DNA of 64,000 bases, taken from contig NZ_CP189882.1 of assembly GCF_052050035.1 (NCBI RefSeq), forward strand, positions 1,550,001 to 1,614,000. The letters run 5' to 3'. The notes under the pieces are model-generated. The model saw only the letters and a program-made list of their open reading frames with translations. It was not told where the DNA came from and did no database searches. Every line of letters begins with the position of its first letter. Within the stretch, counting starts at the first letter, position 1. This document shows positions 54,119 through 63,385 of this stretch, piece by piece. The translations under genes were made by a program, and so were the position numbers. Source of the DNA: Symbiopectobacterium purcellii_A. GTDB taxonomy: Bacteria; Pseudomonadota; Gammaproteobacteria; Enterobacterales; Enterobacteriaceae.

Positions 54119-54355
54119 ATGTCCCGAGTCTGCCAAGTTACTGGCAAGCGTCCGGTGACCGGTAATAACCGTTCCCACGCACTGAATGCGACCAAACGCC
54201 GTTTTCTGCCGAACCTGCATTCCCATCGTTTCTGGGTTGAAGGCGAAAAACGCTTTGTAACGCTGCGCGTATCTGCTAAAGGTATGCGTGTTATCGATAA
54301 GAAGGGTATCGAAGCGGTCCTGGCCGATCTGCGTACCCGTGGTGAAAAGTACTAA
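54119..54355 (+). CDS. rpmB: 50S ribosomal protein L28
   Basis: 78 residues, MSRVCQVTGKRPVTGNNRSH ... IEAVLADLRTRGEKY, essentially the enteric L28. First gene of the rpmB-rpmG pair, GGAG at the proper distance. Intact. Confidence 0.98.
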   Translation: MSRVCQVTGKRPVTGNNRSHALNATKRRFLPNLHSHRFWVEGEKRFVTLRVSAKGMRVIDKKGIEAVLADLRTRGEKY

Positions 54356-54366
54356 GGAACTGAATC

Positions 54367-54534
54367 ATGGCTAAAGGTGTTCGCGAGAAGATCAAGCTGG
54401 TTTCTTCTGCCGGTACTGGTCATTACTACACGACGACGAAGAACAAGCGCACTAAGCCGGAAAAACTGGAACTGAAGAAATTCGATCCGGTTGTCCGTCA
54501 GCATGTGATCTATAAAGAAGCTAAAATCAAGTAA
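54367..54534 (+). CDS. rpmG: 50S ribosomal protein L33
   Basis: 55 residues, MAKGVREKIKLVSSAGTGHY ... VIYKEAKIK, the non-zinc (C-minus) form of L33. It begins 11 bp after rpmB and is followed by a strong terminator. Confidence 0.98.
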   Translation: MAKGVREKIKLVSSAGTGHYYTTTKNKRTKPEKLELKKFDPVVRQHVIYKEAKIK

Positions 54535-54555
54535 TTTTAGTGGACTTATTAAAAA

Positions 54556-54578
54556 CCCGGCCAAGGCCGGGTTTTTTT
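54556..54578 (+). terminator. Rho-independent terminator after rpmG
   Basis: A CCCGGCC-AA-GGCCGGG hairpin followed by seven Ts, 21 bp after the rpmG stop. Confidence 0.93.
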
Positions 54579-54615
54579 ATGCTACGTTAGCCGCGGGAGT
54601 GTTCAGGAGGAGAAA

Positions 54616-55425
54616 ATGCCGGAATTACCAGAGGTTGAAACGAGCCGCCGCGGGATATCCCCCTATCTTGTCGGACACACCATCCTGCACGTTGACGTGC
54701 GTAATCCCCGCTTGCGTTGGCCAGTGTCCAACGAGATCCTCGCGTTGAGTGACCAGCCTATTTTGAGCATAGCGCGCCGGGCAAAATACCTGCTGTTTGC
54801 ACTGCCTGACGGCTGGATTATTGTACATTTGGGCATGTCTGGCAGCTTACGCATTCTGCCGGAATATCTCCCTCCCGATAAGCACGATCATGTGGATATG
54901 GTCATGGACAACGGCCATGTCCTGCGTTATACCGATCCCCGACGTTTTGGTGCCTGGTTGTGGACGACGGATCTTGAAACCAGCAGCGTACTTGCTCATC
55001 TTGGCCCGGAACCCTTGAGTGAGGAATTCTCCCCCGACTATCTCTATCAACGTTCTCGCGGTAAACACACGGCGATTAAGCAGTGGGTGATGGATAACAA
55101 GGTGGTGGTTGGCGTAGGAAACATTTATGCCAGCGAATCCCTTTTTATGGCGGGCATTCATCCCGATCGTGCGGCAGGTTCGCTGAGCGAATCAGAATCT
55201 GCGCATTTCGTTCAGTCGATAAAGCAGGTACTACAGCGTTCGATTGAGCAAGGCGGGACGACGTTAAGGGATTTTTTACAATCAGATGGTAAACCGGGGT
55301 ATTTTGCGCAGGAATTGCAGGTTTATGGTCGTGCGGGGGAACGTTGCCGCGTATGCGGAACACCGTTGTTAACGAAAAAACATGGGCAGCGTAGTACATT
55401 TTATTGTCGTTGCTGCCAGAAGTGA
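54616..55425 (+). CDS. mutM: Formamidopyrimidine-DNA glycosylase MutM (Fpg)
   Basis: A bifunctional glycosylase/AP lyase removing 8-oxoguanine. MPELPEVETSRRGI gives the catalytic N-terminal Pro2 and Glu3. Lys in RRAKYLLF, the helix-two-turn-helix NKVVVGVGNIYASESLF and the C-terminal zinc finger CRVCGTPL...FYCRCC follow. 269 residues as in E. coli. GGAGG precedes the start. Intact. Confidence 0.97.
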   Translation: MPELPEVETSRRGISPYLVGHTILHVDVRNPRLRWPVSNEILALSDQPILSIARRAKYLLFALPDGWIIVHLGMSGSLRILPEYLPPDKHDHVDMVMDNGHVLRYTDPRRFGAWLWTTDLETSSVLAHLGPEPLSEEFSPDYLYQRSRGKHTAIKQWVMDNKVVVGVGNIYASESLFMAGIHPDRAAGSLSESESAHFVQSIKQVLQRSIEQGGTTLRDFLQSDGKPGYFAQELQVYGRAGERCRVCGTPLLTKKHGQRSTFYCRCCQK

Positions 55426-55509
55426 TGCTGGATAAATAACGCCAGGTTGCCGTTTAAAGGGCGAATCTGGAAAAGCACCAACAAGATTACAAAACTGAGG
55501 ATTTTATCG

Positions 55510-56403
55510 GTGAACCACGAGTACGCTACTGCCGCACGGCATCCGCTTGATAAGCAGCATATAAAGTTAACCTACGTTACGCACTTTTACTGCAATCAGG
55601 ACAATATGGATTCCGTATTTTCGTTGCTGCGGCTGTATGAGCAGTTGCCGGAAAATATCAGAACTGCGGTTGAGTTCGTTATTGTTGATGACGGTTCACC
55701 GATTAAGTACGACATTGGCACGTTTGACCTGAACATCACCTGGCTGCGTATTAATGAAGATATTCCATGGAACCAGGCTGGCGCGCGCAATTTAGGGGTG
55801 ACTTACGCGAAGTCTGACAAAATTTTTATCACCGATCTTGACCACGAATTGCCGGAATCCTCATTCCGCTATTTGATCAATTGCCGTAACCCAGGCCGCA
55901 ATTTTTACAAAATCTATCGGGAAAGTCGTGAAGACGGCATCAAAAAACGCGGCCAAGTGTGTAACGTGGGCGACAGGTATTATGGTCATCCGAACACGTT
56001 CTTTATGTCGCGTGCGCGCCTTATGCGTTTCTTTGGCTATGACGAGGAGTTTGCCGGAAATTATGGCTCAGAAGATTTCCGCTTCGTGAAATACCAGAAA
56101 TACCAAGGTTCGCGCCAACATTACCTGCCGAAGAACATTCGTTGTTTTGAACGGGATGTGGACCGGGAAGAGAGTTACCATACGTTACACCGCGACCTTT
56201 CCGCCAATACGCCGATTGATAAGCGTAAGAAGCAAGAGTGTAGCTTGTTCGGTGATGAATATGGGCAAAGCCGTATTTTTCTCAACTTTACCTGGGAAAT
56301 TAAATACCGTAACAACGTAATGCCAGCGGCATTGCCTCCGTTAAAGACATGGTGGCGCCCACTGTGGTGGTTCCGCTATCTATGCGGTGCTATGGCGCGT
56401 TAA
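55510..56403 (+). CDS. Family 2 glycosyltransferase of unknown specificity
   Basis: About 297 residues from the GTG at 55510, which has GAGG 8 bp before it; the frame is open 21 codons upstream. The GT-A fold shows the nucleotide-sugar motif VEFVIVDDGSP, the metal-binding FITDLDHELPESSF, and a later GYDEEFAGNYGSEDFRFVKY acidic motif. No membrane spans except a possible C-terminal amphipathic Trp-rich segment (WWRPLWWFRYL). It is convergent with coaD and close to waaA, so a role in lipopolysaccharide core or another surface glycan is likely but not shown. Confidence 0.8.
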   Translation: MNHEYATAARHPLDKQHIKLTYVTHFYCNQDNMDSVFSLLRLYEQLPENIRTAVEFVIVDDGSPIKYDIGTFDLNITWLRINEDIPWNQAGARNLGVTYAKSDKIFITDLDHELPESSFRYLINCRNPGRNFYKIYRESREDGIKKRGQVCNVGDRYYGHPNTFFMSRARLMRFFGYDEEFAGNYGSEDFRFVKYQKYQGSRQHYLPKNIRCFERDVDREESYHTLHRDLSANTPIDKRKKQECSLFGDEYGQSRIFLNFTWEIKYRNNVMPAALPPLKTWWRPLWWFRYLCGAMAR

Positions 56404-56454
56404 TCATGTTGCCATTTTCCGGCGGAAGAACCCATCTGCCCGCCGGATGATGCC

Positions 56455-56943
56455 TTACTTACCCTGCGCCAGCTTTTGCTTAAGTGCTGAGCCAATCGCA
56501 TCGGGAAGAAAGTGCGAGACATCCCCTCCGTGGCGGGCAACCTCTTTGACCAGAGAAGAAGAGATAAATGACCATGCTTCCGATGGCATCAGGAACACGC
56601 TCTCCAGGGTTGGCATTAAGTGAGTATTCATTTTTGCCAACTGAAGCTCATATTCAAAATCCGATACTGCGCGCAACCCGCGAATTAGCACATTCGCTTG
56701 CTGCTGTTGGGCGAAATGCACCATAAGATCGGAAAACCCCACTACCTCAACATTCGTCAAATGTTGCGTTGCCTGCCGTGCTAATGCGACACGCTCATCC
56801 AAACTGAACATCGTGTTTTTACTGGGGCTGGCGGCAATGGCTAACACGAGATGATCAAACAAACGCGAAGCGCGGGTGAGCAGGTCCAGATGCCCATTGG
56901 TTAAGGGATCGAAGGTACCTGGGTAGATTGCTTTGGTCGCCAT
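56455..56943 (-). CDS. coaD: Phosphopantetheine adenylyltransferase CoaD
   Basis: Transfers AMP to 4'-phosphopantetheine in coenzyme A synthesis. I start at MATKAIYPGTFDPLTNGHLD; the frame continues upstream without similarity and overlaps waaA. The TxGH-type nucleotidyltransferase motif is TNGHLDL, and SFISSSLVKEVARHGGDVSH is the C-terminal signature. 162 residues, normal. It follows waaA by 22 bp and is probably co-transcribed. Confidence 0.96.
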   Translation of the reverse strand: MATKAIYPGTFDPLTNGHLDLLTRASRLFDHLVLAIAASPSKNTMFSLDERVALARQATQHLTNVEVVGFSDLMVHFAQQQQANVLIRGLRAVSDFEYELQLAKMNTHLMPTLESVFLMPSEAWSFISSSLVKEVARHGGDVSHFLPDAIGSALKQKLAQGK

Positions 56944-56965
56944 GGGAATCCTTAACACCAGTGGG

Positions 56966-58252
56966 TTAGATAGATGAGTTTGCACGCGGAGGAAGATAGG
57001 GCTCCAGCAGTGTGAGCAAGCGCTGAAGTGCTCCCTGATTCTGGTGCAGCACTTCTACGGCGTGTCGCCCATAATAGAGCCGGTAATCTTCATCCGTCAG
57101 CAAGCTGTTCACTTCTTTGACAATACTGTCAGTATCTTTCACGGTGATCAAACCGCCCGCTTCTGACAATTTAAGGCAAATATCTTTGAAGTTAAACGTA
57201 TGCGGGCCCATGAGTACAGGGATGGCATGTGCTGTAGGTTCCAGGGGATTATGACCTCCCCGTTCCACCAGGCTTCCACCGACAAAAGCGATGTCTGCGA
57301 TGCCATACAGCATCATCAACTCACCCATGGTATCGCCAATCACCACTTGTGTGTCCGCCGCAGGGACGTCGCCACTGCTGCGCAGGGTGTAGCTAAACCC
57401 CAGACTCTGGGTAAGTGCCTGAGTTGTCGGGAAACGCTCTGGATGACGAGGTACCAGAATCAACAGCAAATCAGGAAACCGGTTTAGCAATTCACGGTGC
57501 GCGGCCAAAATAATCGCCTCTTCACCGTCATGAGTGCTGGTTGCAATCCACACCGGGCGTCGCGAAGCCCATTGGCGCCGTAGTGCCACGGCTCTCGCCG
57601 CTAATTCCGGTGTGACAGAAATATCAAATTTCAAACTGCCAGTGACAGCTAGGTGTGAGCGCGGTAAACCGAGGTCGATAAAGCGCTCACCGTCTTCTTG
57701 GTTTTGAGCGGCGATCAAGGTCGTTCGACGCAAAATTCGGCGTGTCAGCGATCCGATTTTTTTATAGCCTGCCGCTGAGCGTTCAGAAAGCCGTGCGTTA
57801 GCGATAACCAGCGGGATATCACGGCGATGCAGTTCAGTGATCAGGTTTGGCCACAGTTCGGTCTCCATGATGATCACCAGTTTTGGGTTCACCTGATCGA
57901 AGAAGCGCTTAAGGGCGCAGGGGAGATCGTAAGGCAGATACACATGATAGACATCATTGCCGAAGGCGGAGCGGACACGCTCTGAACCGGTCGGCGTCAT
58001 GGTGGTGACTGTAATCGGCAAAGAAGGGTAGCGGTGACGAAGCGCTCTGACCAAGGGAATGGCCGCCAATGTTTCACCAACAGAGACCGAATGCAGCATG
58101 ATACCGTTGGGTTTGACCTTCTCCGCACAGAATCCATAGCGTTCACTCCAGCGGCGACGATATGCAGGCGCTTTGCGTCCTCTTAGCCACAGACGGAGCC
58201 AGATTAATGGTTGAATGAGGTAAAGCAAGATGGTGTAAAGGGTTTGTAGCAT
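56966..58252 (-). CDS. waaA: 3-deoxy-D-manno-octulosonic acid transferase WaaA (KdtA)
   Basis: An inner-membrane Kdo transferase that adds Kdo to lipid IVA. An N-terminal membrane anchor (LYTILLYLIQPLIWLRLWLR) is followed by two Rossmann-like domains with GIMLHSVSVGETLAAIPLVR, VIIMETELWPNLITELHRR, and GGSLVERGGHNPLEPTAHAI near the Kdo-binding site. 428 residues, close to the E. coli 425. coaD follows directly. The waaE gene found between them in several relatives is absent. Confidence 0.95.
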   Translation of the reverse strand: MLQTLYTILLYLIQPLIWLRLWLRGRKAPAYRRRWSERYGFCAEKVKPNGIMLHSVSVGETLAAIPLVRALRHRYPSLPITVTTMTPTGSERVRSAFGNDVYHVYLPYDLPCALKRFFDQVNPKLVIIMETELWPNLITELHRRDIPLVIANARLSERSAAGYKKIGSLTRRILRRTTLIAAQNQEDGERFIDLGLPRSHLAVTGSLKFDISVTPELAARAVALRRQWASRRPVWIATSTHDGEEAIILAAHRELLNRFPDLLLILVPRHPERFPTTQALTQSLGFSYTLRSSGDVPAADTQVVIGDTMGELMMLYGIADIAFVGGSLVERGGHNPLEPTAHAIPVLMGPHTFNFKDICLKLSEAGGLITVKDTDSIVKEVNSLLTDEDYRLYYGRHAVEVLHQNQGALQRLLTLLEPYLPPRANSSI

Positions 58253-58708
58253 CTCTAGTGGCTATTATTAGGTTATCGCTGGGGGGGGATTTTATCGCGT
58301 AAATAAGAGCAAGGCTATGGATTTATTGAGATATCCCTGTTAATTAAGCTGTAAATACACATGAAAATGTAAACTGGTGACAAAAGTATGATAAATATAC
58401 CTGAGGTGGTTAGTTGATTATTTGCATAAAATAACTATTTATGCTGCAAATCCGAAATTCTTTTCTGGAAATATTTCTTTATCGCCTTAATTAACATTGG
58501 GATTTTAAATCTCTGGTGTTATCACCACGCTCCAATTTTAAATTATTGACTTGTAAGTAACGGGGGCAGGGTATTTTTTTATGGCAGTGTGGGCGGTGGC
58601 GTTATTCTTAAATGTGCCTACTCGCGAGTTCTGGTAACGTCTTCTTAGTTATCAGTAACGTTGATGATAGCGTTGTTGCGCTGTATTATCGACGATACCT
58701 ATCGTTTT
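58253..58708. other. AT-rich gene-free region upstream of waaA
   Basis: 456 bp with no supported reading frame. Its waaA-proximal part is AT-rich and should hold the waaA promoter. An ops-like motif lies at 58592-58603. From about 58620 nothing is recognisable until the IS91-like terminus at 58709. Confidence 0.5.
58592..58603 (+). promoter_or_regulatory. ops-like (RfaH/JUMPStart) motif
   Basis: GGCGGTGGCGTT differs at two positions from the ops element GGCGGTAGCGTG, at which RfaH is loaded onto RNA polymerase. In E. coli a JUMPStart/ops leader lies divergent from waaA, ahead of the waaQ operon; this motif has that position and direction. The operon it would serve is missing, replaced by an IS91-like element. 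Confidence 0.4.
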
Positions 58709-58788
58709 GAACGAAGCAGCCTGGCGGCTGCAAATCGAAGTGTGGCAGAATAGCGATATTCTGAAACCCGCCAGCCGAAGGTTATCCC

Positions 58789-59031
58789 GTGTCACATTCC
58801 CCTGAGCATCAGCGCGTTCATACAAAAATGGTTAAGCAGATTTTCAAAACGGTGGTCCGACAGGGCAACCTCCCTTACCAGCAATTCCGCCTTTTCGTTG
58901 ACAACGATCCTGACTGCACAGAGTGGTTCTGGACCACCTTCTACAGTGAATTCCCTGATTCTCCGTACCACTACGTTGCCTTCTGCCATACCTGTCGCCG
59001 GTTTGACCTGTACGAAACCGAAGCGGAGATG
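58789..59031 (+). pseudogene. N-terminal reading frame of the IS91-like element
   Basis: MSHSPEHQRVHTKMVKQIFK, then PYQQFRLFVDNDPDCTEWFW, then YHYVAFCHTCRRFDLYETEA, about 81 codons before IS3-c cuts it. I do not recognise the family. It may be the start of the transposase or a separate small frame; on the far side of IS3-c the sequence resumes QFEANRWLLNGLFALAADNL. Confidence 0.5.
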
Positions 59032-59085
59032 TGTAGTGGTTGAATAATCAGGACACTAAACTTACATCCAAAACGGAGGTGTTTA

Positions 59086-59364
59086 GTGAACCATAAACGA
59101 CAATTTACCCCTGAGTTTAAAAAGGAAGCCGTTGCCCTGGTAACAGAGCAGGGCTATACGATAGCCAGGGCAGCAGCATCGCTGGGCATAAGCAACAAAA
59201 CCCTGCATACATGGGTCTCGCTGGCACGCGAGCAGAGCAACGGCGTACTCAGCGATGATGAACGTGCAGAGTTAAAACGGTTACAAAAGGAAAACAAAGA
59301 GTTACGTACAGAGAAGGAGATACTAAAAAAGGCGAGTGCCTTCTTCGCGAAACATATGTCGTGA
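59086..59364 (+). CDS. IS3-c transposase OrfA
   Basis: 92 residues: helix-turn-helix YTIARAAASLGISNKTLHTW and coiled coil ELKRLQKENKELRTEKEILK ending KKASAFFAKHMS. It overlaps orfB by 4 bp, where fusion by -1 frameshift is usual. Confidence 0.87.
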   Translation: MNHKRQFTPEFKKEAVALVTEQGYTIARAAASLGISNKTLHTWVSLAREQSNGVLSDDERAELKRLQKENKELRTEKEILKKASAFFAKHMS

Positions 59365-59895
59365 GATACCGGTTCATTCTCGACAATGCCACTGACTTCA
59401 GCGTTCGTACACTCTGTCGGGTCATGCGTGTGACGGCCTCTGCCTGGTATGCATGGCGAAAAAAGCCCGCCGAACCGCTGCAAAAAGACGTGGAGGTCCG
59501 GGTCAGGTTAAAGGCGCTGTTCGCCGCCAGCAGGCAGGGAGCAGGAAGCCGGACGCTGGTCAAAAGGCTTCGTGGAGAAGGCATCATAATCAGCCGCTGG
59601 CGGGTGAGGAAACTCATGCAGGAAGAGGGGCTGGTCTGCCGACAGCGCCGGACTTATAAGGTCACGACAAAACCCCGCCCGGGTGCAGAGGTGGCCCCAA
59701 ACCTGCTGAACCAGAATTTTAACCCGCCGAGGCCAAATCAGGTGTGGGCGAGTGACATCACGTATCTGAAGACCGGTGAAGGCTGGCTGTATCTGGCGGC
59801 TATTATGGATTTGTACTCCCGGCAGATAGTGGGCTGGCAGGTGGACAGACGGATGACCTCATCGCTGGTCTGCGGGGCCCTGATGAAGGCATATA

Positions 59896-59987
59896 TAGCC
59901 AACCGACTTAAAAATGATTACAGCCGATGCCCTGATATGTGGCAAAGAAGCATAGCTGGCTGTTATCAAAATAATGTCGCTTAGCTA
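59896..59987 (-). mobile_element. MITE-A copy 11 (variant subfamily)
   Basis: 92 bp with TA at 59894-59895 and 59988-59989, in IS3-c orfB; same diagnostic bases as the copy in hipA. Confidence 0.92.
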
Positions 59988-60084
59988 TAACCTGCGAACT
60001 CCCCCGCCGGGCCTGGTGGTGCATACGGACAGGGGGGCGCAGTACACGGGACAACGCTTTCAGGCGCTGCTGAGCAGCTACAGG

Positions 60085-60273
60085 GGCTTTATTGAATAAT
60101 TTAAAATACTGATTTAAATGGGTATTATAAAATTTTAACGACTAAATTTTACTACCGTAATGCTTTTTATTGTGCTAACTATTTGATTTATCGCTCTAAC
60201 AAAATACATTTTCTGTACATGCATCCCACCTAAAGAAGTTGTAAATCAAAACGTTAAATTATTCAACAAAGCC
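60085..60273 (-). mobile_element. MITE-B copy 5 (diverged)
   Basis: 189 bp with target repeat AGCTACAGG at 60076-60084 and 60274-60282. It carries many more substitutions than the other copies, including one in the terminal repeat (GGCTTTATTG), and is thus probably the oldest. Confidence 0.9.
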
Positions 60274-60533
60274 AGCTACAGGCTGAGGAGCAGTATGGGA
60301 GACGTGGGTGCCTGCTGGGATAATGCGGTGATGGAGCGCTTTTGGGGCAGTCTGAAACATGAATGGTTGCTGCTGGTACCCCAGCCAACACGGGCTTACA
60401 TGGAGCATGATGTGGCGACGTATATCCGCTACTACAACCTAGACAGGCATCATGCCGCTAACGGTGATCTGTCTCCGGTGCGTTATGAACAAATGGCTGA
60501 GAAAAAAGTGTCCTGATTTACTTGACCAGTGCA

Positions 60534-61319
60534 GTTTGAAGCCAACCGCTGGCTGCTGAATGGCCTCTTTGCGCTGGCGGCGGACAACCTGCTGTACGCT
60601 GCGGAGCAGCGGGGCCTGACCACCGGTATTTTCGGCGCTCTTCACACGTATGGTCGCCAGCTTAACTGGAACTGCCATATTCACCTGTCGTGGACCACCG
60701 GCGGCATAAATGAGCACGGTGCCTGGAAAAAACTGTCGTTTGCCCTGCCGAAGGTCAGGGCGCGCTGGGTATGGAATGTACGCCAGTATCTGCTGTCTGC
60801 ATGGGAGTCTCTTGTTCTGCCGCCGCAGCTGGCTCACATCCGGGATTATGATGAATGGAAGCGCTTTATGCTCAGCCAGGGGAAAAATGAGCAGGGAGAG
60901 ATTTACTGGCACGTGTATTTTGCGAAGCCGACGAAACATCCCCGGCAGACAGCAAAGTACCTGGGCCGGTACCTGAAAAAAACTGCCTGTGTCGGGTGCG
61001 CGACTGGCACACTACGACGGGGGAAGCCGCATCACCCTGCGTTTTCTGGATCACCGGACGGGGAGGCATGAAGACCTGGCGCTCAGTCAGCGTGAGCTGA
61101 TATAGCCAAGCGACATTATTTTGATAACAGCCAGCTATGCTTCTTTGCCGCATATCAGGGCATAGGATGTAATCATTTTTAAGTCGGTTGGCTATACTGC
61201 GGCTGATAAAGCATATACCGGAGAAGCATTTCCGGATGGTGCGTTACTTTGGTTTTCTGGCTAACCGCGTAGTGGGAAAACTGTTGCCTCTGGTGAGAAA
61301 AGCCCTGGGGCAGGATAAT
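60534..61319 (+). pseudogene. IS91-family transposase, C-terminal part with frameshift and MITE-A
   Basis: A rolling-circle (HUH/Y2-type) transposase region: GLTTGIFGALHTYGRQLNWN, CHIHLSWTTGGINEHGAW with the HUH-like CHIHL, then KHPRQTAKYLGRYLKK. At a run of seven As (about 60975) the frame shifts. With one A fewer it would continue LPVSGARLAHYDGGSRITLR, then MITE-A, then LRLIKHIPEKHFRMVRYFGF. The catalytic part is therefore doubly broken. Confidence 0.78.
61103..61194 (+). mobile_element. MITE-A copy 12
   Basis: 92 bp with TA at 61101-61102 and 61195-61196, in the IS91-type transposase gene. Confidence 0.93.
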
Positions 61320-62109
61320 AAGCGTGTTGCTTAATAGTGAAATAAGGGTGTTTCGGTGATTGAAGTAAATTTTACGCTGTTCTGAGATGGAAATTCCAAA
61401 GAACGGCGCTAAGGAGTAAGAAGGTATCATCAATAAAGGGTCTACGATTCCGTAAAATTTGGGTCATGCAACCGAGGCGCTTGATACCCGCGATGGCGTG
61501 TTCAACTGTAATACGGATGCCCGAGATTATTTTATTTTCTTGTTTTTGTTCAGGCGATAAAGGTCTTTTTCGAGTTCCTTTTTTTGGGATTTGTGTATTA
61601 GGATGCTGTTTATCTATACCTTGAAAACCGGTATCTGCCCAGATGGTTACCTCAGGAGGAATATGGCGAATTATATCGACTTTATCGAGTAAGCGTTTAT
61701 CGTGACGGCGCCCATTTTTGCTCATGGGGATAAATCCAATTTGCCTTGTTTCGTCAGTCATAATAAGCCCTTTTCGAGTGGTCTGTCTTTTCTTTCCCGA
61801 ATACATTTTTTTTCGCCGACGCAGATTCTTAGGCTTTTGGACAGGTCGCTCTGTCCCATCAATAAAGACGTCTTTAACTCCAGGAAAGGCGCGAAAAAAT
61901 TCCTCAGCAGAGCGAATTTGACGAGCGGGCAAAACACATTCTCGCCCCAAGGTCATCTCTAAAACCGGCAATAATATTTTTACCCAGCGACATACCCGTG
62001 TTCTATCTAAACCAAAAAGAAGTCCTTGCAAATCATAGGTCGGATAACATTTTAAATACAATAAAATAAAAAGCAGTTTATCTAATGGGGTTGGGATAAA
62101 TCCTTTCTG
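61320..62109 (-). mobile_element. IS5-a copy 6 (cut by IS256-a)
   Basis: The right terminus AAGCGTGTTGCTTAATAG at 61320 and the transposase 3' three-quarters are present. IS256-a interrupts at 62110 and the remaining 5' end is not found beyond it. Confidence 0.88.
61372..62109 (-). pseudogene. IS5-a transposase, 5' truncated
   Basis: It covers about residue 54 of the transposase (KGFIPTPLDK) to the C-terminus VLWNFHLRTA. The first part is lost at the IS256-a insertion. Confidence 0.86.
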
Positions 62110-62169
62110 GAGACTGTAAAATAATCTGTGTAAATGGCATTTTGAGGAAAACCTTCAAAGGATAACAAA

Positions 62170-63385
62170 ATGCCTATCAGCAACGAACTTATTGACCAAC
62201 TGCTTCAAGATTGTCACTCCCCTCAGGATCTGCTGGGTGAATCAGGCCTACTCAAGGTGCTGACTAAAAGACTGGCGGAACGGGGCTTTGTTGAATAATT
62301 TAACCGTTTGATTTACATCTTCTTTAGTTAGAATGCATTTACAGAGAATGTATTTTGTTAGAACGACAAATCAAATAGTTAGCACAATAAAAAGCATTCC
62401 GAGAGGAAAAACTAGTCGTTGAAATTTTATAATGCTTATATAAATCAGTATCTTAAATTATTCAACAAAGCCGCGGAACGGGTTCTTGAAGCTGAGATGG
62501 AGATGCACCTTGGGTATGCTAAGCATGACCCGGCAGGTAATCATTCAGGCAACTCCCGCAATGGCAAGACATCCAAGAGCGTACGTAGCCAAAATGGGGA
62601 GATCGAGCTCGATATTCCGCGCGACCGCAACAGTACCTTGGAGCCGACACTGATCGGTAAGAACGAAAAACAGCTTAACGGCTTCGATGACCGCATTATT
62701 TCTCTCTATTCCAGAGGGTTATCAACCCGTGATATTCAGGCACACTTTAAAGAAGTCTACGGGGTCGATGTTTCCGCTGGCTTCATTTCTCAAGTGACCA
62801 ATGCTGTGATGGATGAAGTTAAGCGCTGGCAGCAACGGCCGCTGGATGCGCTTTATCCCATTGTTTACCTTGACTGTATTGTTGTCAAAAGCCAGGACGG
62901 CGGAGCCGTGGCCAACAAGTCTGTTTATCTGGCCCTCGGCGTCAACGGCCAGGGCGAAAAAGAGCTGCTGGGGCTATGGATAGCCAAAACTGAGGGGGCC
63001 AAGTTCTGGTTATCTGTGATGACAGAACTGAAAAATCGTGGGCTAAAGGACATCTTCGTCGCCTGCTGCGATGGCCTGAAAGGCTTTCCTGATGCCATTG
63101 AAGCTGTTTACCCGCATACGCGGGTACAGCTCTGCATTGTGCATCAGGTGCGGAACTCGCTGCGCTACGTCGGCTGGAAAGAGCGTAAGGCCGTTGCTGC
63201 TGACCTGCGCACCATCTATAGTTCCGCAACGCTAGAGGGCGCTGAAGAGGCCCTGGATGCCTTCGCGGCCAAATGGGATGAGCAGTTCCCGACGATCAGC
63301 CCGTCGTGGAGAAATAATTGGGAACGTCTCATCGTCATTTTTGACTTTCCGCCGGAGATCCGCAAGGTTATCTACACCACCAACG
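62170..63385 (+). pseudogene. IS256-a transposase, split and truncated
   Basis: MPISNELIDQ ... TKRLAER, then MITE-B, then AERVLEAEMEMHLGYAKHDP to RKVIYTTN. The segment with the final catalytic Glu (AIESLNASLRK) is lost. A 325-codon frame begins inside the MITE. Confidence 0.88.
62284..62472 (+). mobile_element. MITE-B copy 6
   Basis: 189 bp with target repeat GCGGAACGG at 62275-62283 and 62473-62481 in IS256-a. Confidence 0.93.

Larger units (their letters stand above)
59361..60516 (+). pseudogene. IS3-c transposase OrfB, split by MITE-A and MITE-B
   Basis: Segment 59361-59895 carries FILDNATDFSVRTLCRVMRV and the first catalytic Asp region NQVWASDITYLKTGEGWLYL. Segment 59990-60084 carries LVVHTDRGAQYTGQRFQALL. 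Segment 60283-60516 carries GDVGACWDNAVMERFWGSLK with the catalytic Glu, to QMAEKKVS. It joins in frame after removal of the two elements. Confidence 0.86.
59032..60533 (+). mobile_element. IS3-c, carrying MITE-A and MITE-B
   Basis: An IS3-family element with ends TGTAGTGGTTGAATAATCAG and, in inverse, TGCACTGGTCAAGTAAATCA, both running into GGACAC. Without guests about 1.2 kb. No clear target repeat. Confidence 0.82.
58709..61319 (+). mobile_element. IS91-like element, carrying IS3-c and MITE-A
   Basis: It starts at GAACGAAGCAGCCTGGCGGC as in the fragment at 53657-53875. IS3-c occupies 59032-60533 and MITE-A 61103-61194. The right part encodes an IS91-type rolling-circle transposase region and is cut at 61319 by IS5-a. 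The assignment rests on that coding part. Confidence 0.7.
62110..63385 (+). mobile_element. IS256-a copy 3 (split by MITE-B, right end lost)
   Basis: It starts GAGACTGTAAAATAATCTGT at 62110. MITE-B lies at 62284-62472, and the element stops at 63385, where another MITE-B begins. About 220 bp including the right end are missing. Confidence 0.9.
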
